A stretch of 8,032 nucleotides of DNA from Clostridia bacterium (lineage in GTDB: Bacteria; Bacillota; Clostridia; Christensenellales; CAG-1252). Positions 6,015 to 8,032 of this stretch are shown in pieces (within the stretch, counting starts at the first letter, position 1; each line of letters begins with the position of its first letter). The DNA lies in contig JAGAAA010000013.1 in assembly GCA_017615495.1 (NCBI GenBank), positions 1 to 8,032 on the forward strand, given 5' to 3'. The position numbers and the translations under genes are program-made. The notes under the pieces were generated by a model. The model did not search any database and had not been told where the DNA came from. It saw only the letters and a program-made list of their open reading frames with translations.

Positions 6015-6046
6015 TAGGGGGCAAAAAAGCGAAAACATCGCGGGCG
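5992..6046. repeat. 10-bp inverted repeat in the divergent control region
   Basis: CGCCCGCGAT at 5992-6001 and its exact reverse complement ATCGCGGGCG at 6037-6046 are centred 45 bp apart. One arm is inside the membrane-protein promoter and the other lies 15 bases upstream of the kinase -35. There is no T run, so it is not a terminator. It may be a pair of operator half-sites. Confidence 0.6.
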
Positions 6047-6074
6047 CGTAAAAATCCCCCGTTGAAAACATCGC
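6031..6074 (+). promoter_or_regulatory. Direct repeat GAAAACATCGC, candidate regulator binding site
   Basis: The 11-base sequence GAAAACATCGC occurs exactly at 6031-6041 and again at 6064-6074, a period of 33 bases or about three DNA turns. The second copy overlaps the -35 box of the kinase promoter. Tandem sites on one DNA face are typical for winged-helix response regulators, so autoregulation by the operon's own regulator is a reasonable guess. Confidence 0.55.
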
Positions 6075-6090
6075 TTAATTGTGCTACTAT
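6062..6090 (+). promoter_or_regulatory. Promoter of the histidine kinase-response regulator operon
   Basis: TTGAAA (6062-6067) and TACTAT (6085-6090) are spaced by 17 bases, with TGC before the -10 (extended -10). Start of transcription is expected near 6097, leaving a short leader with GAGGAG at 6109-6114. The sequence CCGTTGAAAAC, an 11-base gap, then GTGCTA is shared with the CPBP protease promoter. Confidence 0.85.
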
Positions 6091-6120
6091 AGATAATATA
6101 AGACTTACGAGGAGAACAAA

Positions 6121-7470
6121 ATGTTGCCCGACGTGTCCATAGAAGTTACGTATGGTTCTGTTATTTTCGGAACGTTGTTTGTTTTGATCACGGGTTTTTC
6201 GGTCATGGTGGGGATGGACCCCTATACCAACAGACGGCATAAGACCGTTTTTGACGTGATTATCATCTTGGAGTTTTTGCTCGTTATGCAAAACCTCGTG
6301 GAGTTTTATATTGCGAACTACCATCCCAACGATATTCTTCGCACGTTCACTTCCGCGCTGGGATACGCCATTCGTCCGACCATCCTCGCTTTGTTTGCCG
6401 AGCTTTTTGCCCCCAAAGTAAAGCACACTATCGCGTGGGCTTTGGTGGGGCTCAATGCGGCCATGCACTGTACGGCGTTTTTTACCGGCATCGTTTTCAA
6501 AATAGTGAACAACTCTTGGCTGGGCGGGCCGCTCAGCTTTTGGTGTTTGGCGACAAGCGGCATATTGCTTGCTTATTTGGTGCACTTGCTTGTCCATAAG
6601 TATAAGAAGAAGCAAATTCGCGAGATCATTTTCCACGCGTTTTGGCTGTTGGTTGTGGTGGGCGGCATTTTAGCGGACGTGTTTTTCAACGAAGGAAACC
6701 AATGGGTTGATTTTGTTACGATTGCCACCATCATCGCTTCGGTGCTCAGCTACCTATGGTTCCATCAGCACTTCGTGCGCGAGTATGAAACCAACTTTAT
6801 CGAGACGCAACGGATGCGGTTGGTTTTGTCGCAGGTGCAACCGCACTTTATTTACAACACCCTTTCCTCCATCCGCAGCATTGAGGGGAACCCCGAGGAA
6901 ACCAAGCGCGCCATTACCGAATTTGCAAACTACATTCGCGGCAACCTTTCCTCTTTGGATGGCAGGGAACTTATTCCTTTCTCGGAGGAACTTGACTTCG
7001 TGAAGGATTACGTCAGATTGCAACAGCGGCGCTTCCCCAACCGTATTAACGTGATATACGACATCACCGACAACGATTTTTTGGTGCCGCCTCTCACCGT
7101 TCAGATTTTGGTGGAAAACGCCATTAAGCACGGCATCCTCGTCCGTTACGATTCCGGCCTCGTCATCGTGCAAACCCGATTGGAAAGAAACAATCACGTT
7201 ATCGTCGTCAGCGACGACGGCGTCGGGTTTGATGTCAAAGAATTGGATAATACGGATAGGGTGGGGCTTCGCGCCGTCAGAAACAGGTTGGATTATTATT
7301 TGGAGGGTACCATGTTTATCGAGAGCGAAATAGGGCACGGCACGGACGTTGTGATAGAGATCCCGTATTCCGCTAAAAAGAAACATGAAGGGCCGATGCC
7401 TTCGGAAGATGCGGAGAAGCCGGCAAAGGCAGAGAAAAAGGGGAAAAACAATGAGGATACTGATCGTTGA
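6121..7470 (+). CDS. Polytopic sensor histidine kinase, LytS/YesM-type
   Basis: This 449-residue protein is the sensor of a two-component system. The first 215 residues form about seven membrane helices (roughly 13-31, 43-65, 75-97, 103-125, 138-158, 167-187 and 196-215) with little extracellular loop, so the signal is probably sensed in or near the membrane. A short linker leads to a His_kinase (LytS/YesM-type) domain: QPHFIYN at 240-246 with predicted phosphorylated His242. The ATPase domain follows, with ENAIKHG at 332-338 (N box), DDGVGF at 365-370 (G1) and GLRAVRNRL at 382-390. The last 30 residues are a highly charged Lys/Glu-rich tail that I cannot assign. The ATG at 6121 follows GAGGAG by six bases. 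The 3' end overlaps the start of the response regulator gene, so the two should be translationally linked. The ligand is unknown. Confidence 0.94.
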   Translation: MLPDVSIEVTYGSVIFGTLFVLITGFSVMVGMDPYTNRRHKTVFDVIIILEFLLVMQNLVEFYIANYHPNDILRTFTSALGYAIRPTILALFAELFAPKVKHTIAWALVGLNAAMHCTAFFTGIVFKIVNNSWLGGPLSFWCLATSGILLAYLVHLLVHKYKKKQIREIIFHAFWLLVVVGGILADVFFNEGNQWVDFVTIATIIASVLSYLWFHQHFVREYETNFIETQRMRLVLSQVQPHFIYNTLSSIRSIEGNPEETKRAITEFANYIRGNLSSLDGRELIPFSEELDFVKDYVRLQQRRFPNRINVIYDITDNDFLVPPLTVQILVENAIKHGILVRYDSGLVIVQTRLERNNHVIVVSDDGVGFDVKELDNTDRVGLRAVRNRLDYYLEGTMFIESEIGHGTDVVIEIPYSAKKKHEGPMPSEDAEKPAKAEKKGKNNEDTDR

Positions 7471-8032
7471 TGACGAATTGCATGCTTTGGAGAACTTAAC
7501 GAAATGCGTAAGGGAACTTCAACCCAACGCGGAAATTTTTACCTTTAATCGCAGCGACGAAGCTCTTGCGTATGCAAAAAAGAACCCCATTTTCGACGTG
7601 GCGTTCCTCGATATCAATATGCCGGTCATAAACGGCATTGACCTCGCCAAAGAACTCAAAAAGTTGCATTTTACCCTCAACGTTATTTTCTGCACCGCTT
7701 ATTCGGAGTATACCCTCGCCGCCATACGTGTGCACGCTTCCGGGTACGTAAACAAGCCGTACGAAAAGGAGGACATCGAAAGGGAGCTCAACGACTTGAT
7801 CCATCCCGTCACGCCCGAAATGCCGCACGTGTTTGTTAGGACGTTTGGGGACTTTGACGTGTTCGTAGACGGCGTCGCGGTCAAATTTCCGCGCGCGAAG
7901 AGCAAGGAAATGCTTGCTTATCTCGTTAGCAAAAAGGGAGGCGTCGCCAACAGAAAGGAACTTGCCGCCGCGCTTTTTGAAGACGAGTACAGCATGAAAA
8001 CGCAAAACTACCTCGTGCACATTTACACCGAC
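7451..8032 (+). CDS. Response regulator with SARP-like winged-helix output domain (3' end beyond window)
   Basis: The frame stays open for all 194 codons to the window edge, so the C terminus is missing. Residues 1-118 are a receiver domain: acidic pair Asp7-Asp8, phosphorylated Asp54 in LDINMP, Thr82 and Lys102 in NKP. After a short linker, residues 127-194 begin a second domain with TFGDFDVFVDG (131-141), KSKEMLAYLV (150-159) and then KNYL-like QNYLVHIYTD. This resembles the OmpR/SARP-like winged helix seen in Clostridia regulators that often continue into a BTAD helical domain; it is not a LytTR or AraC domain. It should take phosphate from the upstream kinase and control transcription. 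The ATG lies 20 bases inside the kinase gene and is preceded by AGGGG, seven bases upstream. The receiver call is firm; the output-domain class is likely but incomplete. Confidence 0.9.
   Translation, partial: MRILIVDDELHALENLTKCVRELQPNAEIFTFNRSDEALAYAKKNPIFDVAFLDINMPVINGIDLAKELKKLHFTLNVIFCTAYSEYTLAAIRVHASGYVNKPYEKEDIERELNDLIHPVTPEMPHVFVRTFGDFDVFVDGVAVKFPRAKSKEMLAYLVSKKGGVANRKELAAALFEDEYSMKTQNYLVHIYTD

Noticed and set aside
5986..6636. 216-codon minus-strand open frame over the kinase start
   Set aside because: It crosses the divergent promoters and is antisense to the kinase membrane region; its translation is not protein-like.
7496..8020. 174-codon open frame antisense to the response regulator
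   Set aside because: The plus strand carries an unambiguous receiver domain with all catalytic residues.

Overview
The window looks like chromosome from a Gram-positive, low-to-mid-GC Clostridia-type bacterium (Bacillota), probably a gut or environmental lineage. The evidence is strong purine-rich Shine-Dalgarno sites, near-consensus sigma-A promoters with 17-18 bp spacers, short intergenic regions, compact terminators, and a LytS/YesM-type two-component system whose regulator appears to carry a SARP-like output domain. I cannot name a genus from the sequence.

Layout from left to right. (1) Positions 49-678, minus strand: a CPBP-family intramembrane protease. (2) Positions 867-3917, plus strand, transcribed divergently from the protease: a cytoplasmic GH38 alpha-mannosidase of 1016 residues. 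(3) Positions 3918-4396 contain no protein gene. The segment begins with a bidirectional terminator. It then holds a compact tRNA-derived region read on the minus strand: an initiator-type tRNA-Met(CAT) with its own promoter and terminator, a truncated second tRNA 3' end with its own terminator, and two copies of a 31-bp repeat that contains a T-arm-like sequence in antisense. (4) Positions 4397-5191, minus strand: a membrane-anchored glycerophosphodiester phosphodiesterase with its own promoter. (5) Positions 5280-5954, minus strand: an unrecognised protein with about six membrane segments, with its own promoter and terminator. (6) Positions 6121-7470, plus strand, divergent from (5): a polytopic sensor histidine kinase. 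A response regulator gene starts at 7451, overlaps the kinase gene and runs off the window end.

The left and middle genes look like independent single-gene units, since each has its own promoter. The one clear functional unit is the kinase-regulator operon. The divergent control region between it and the unknown membrane protein holds an exact 11-bp direct repeat (33-bp period) and an exact 10-bp inverted repeat. Both are good candidates for binding sites that could link the membrane protein to the two-component system.

The least ordinary parts are the tRNA-derived repeat region, including an initiator tRNA with C at position 33 and a bulged T-stem, and the repeats in the 5955-6120 control region. 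The claim of a wholly new system is not supported by the sequence alone.
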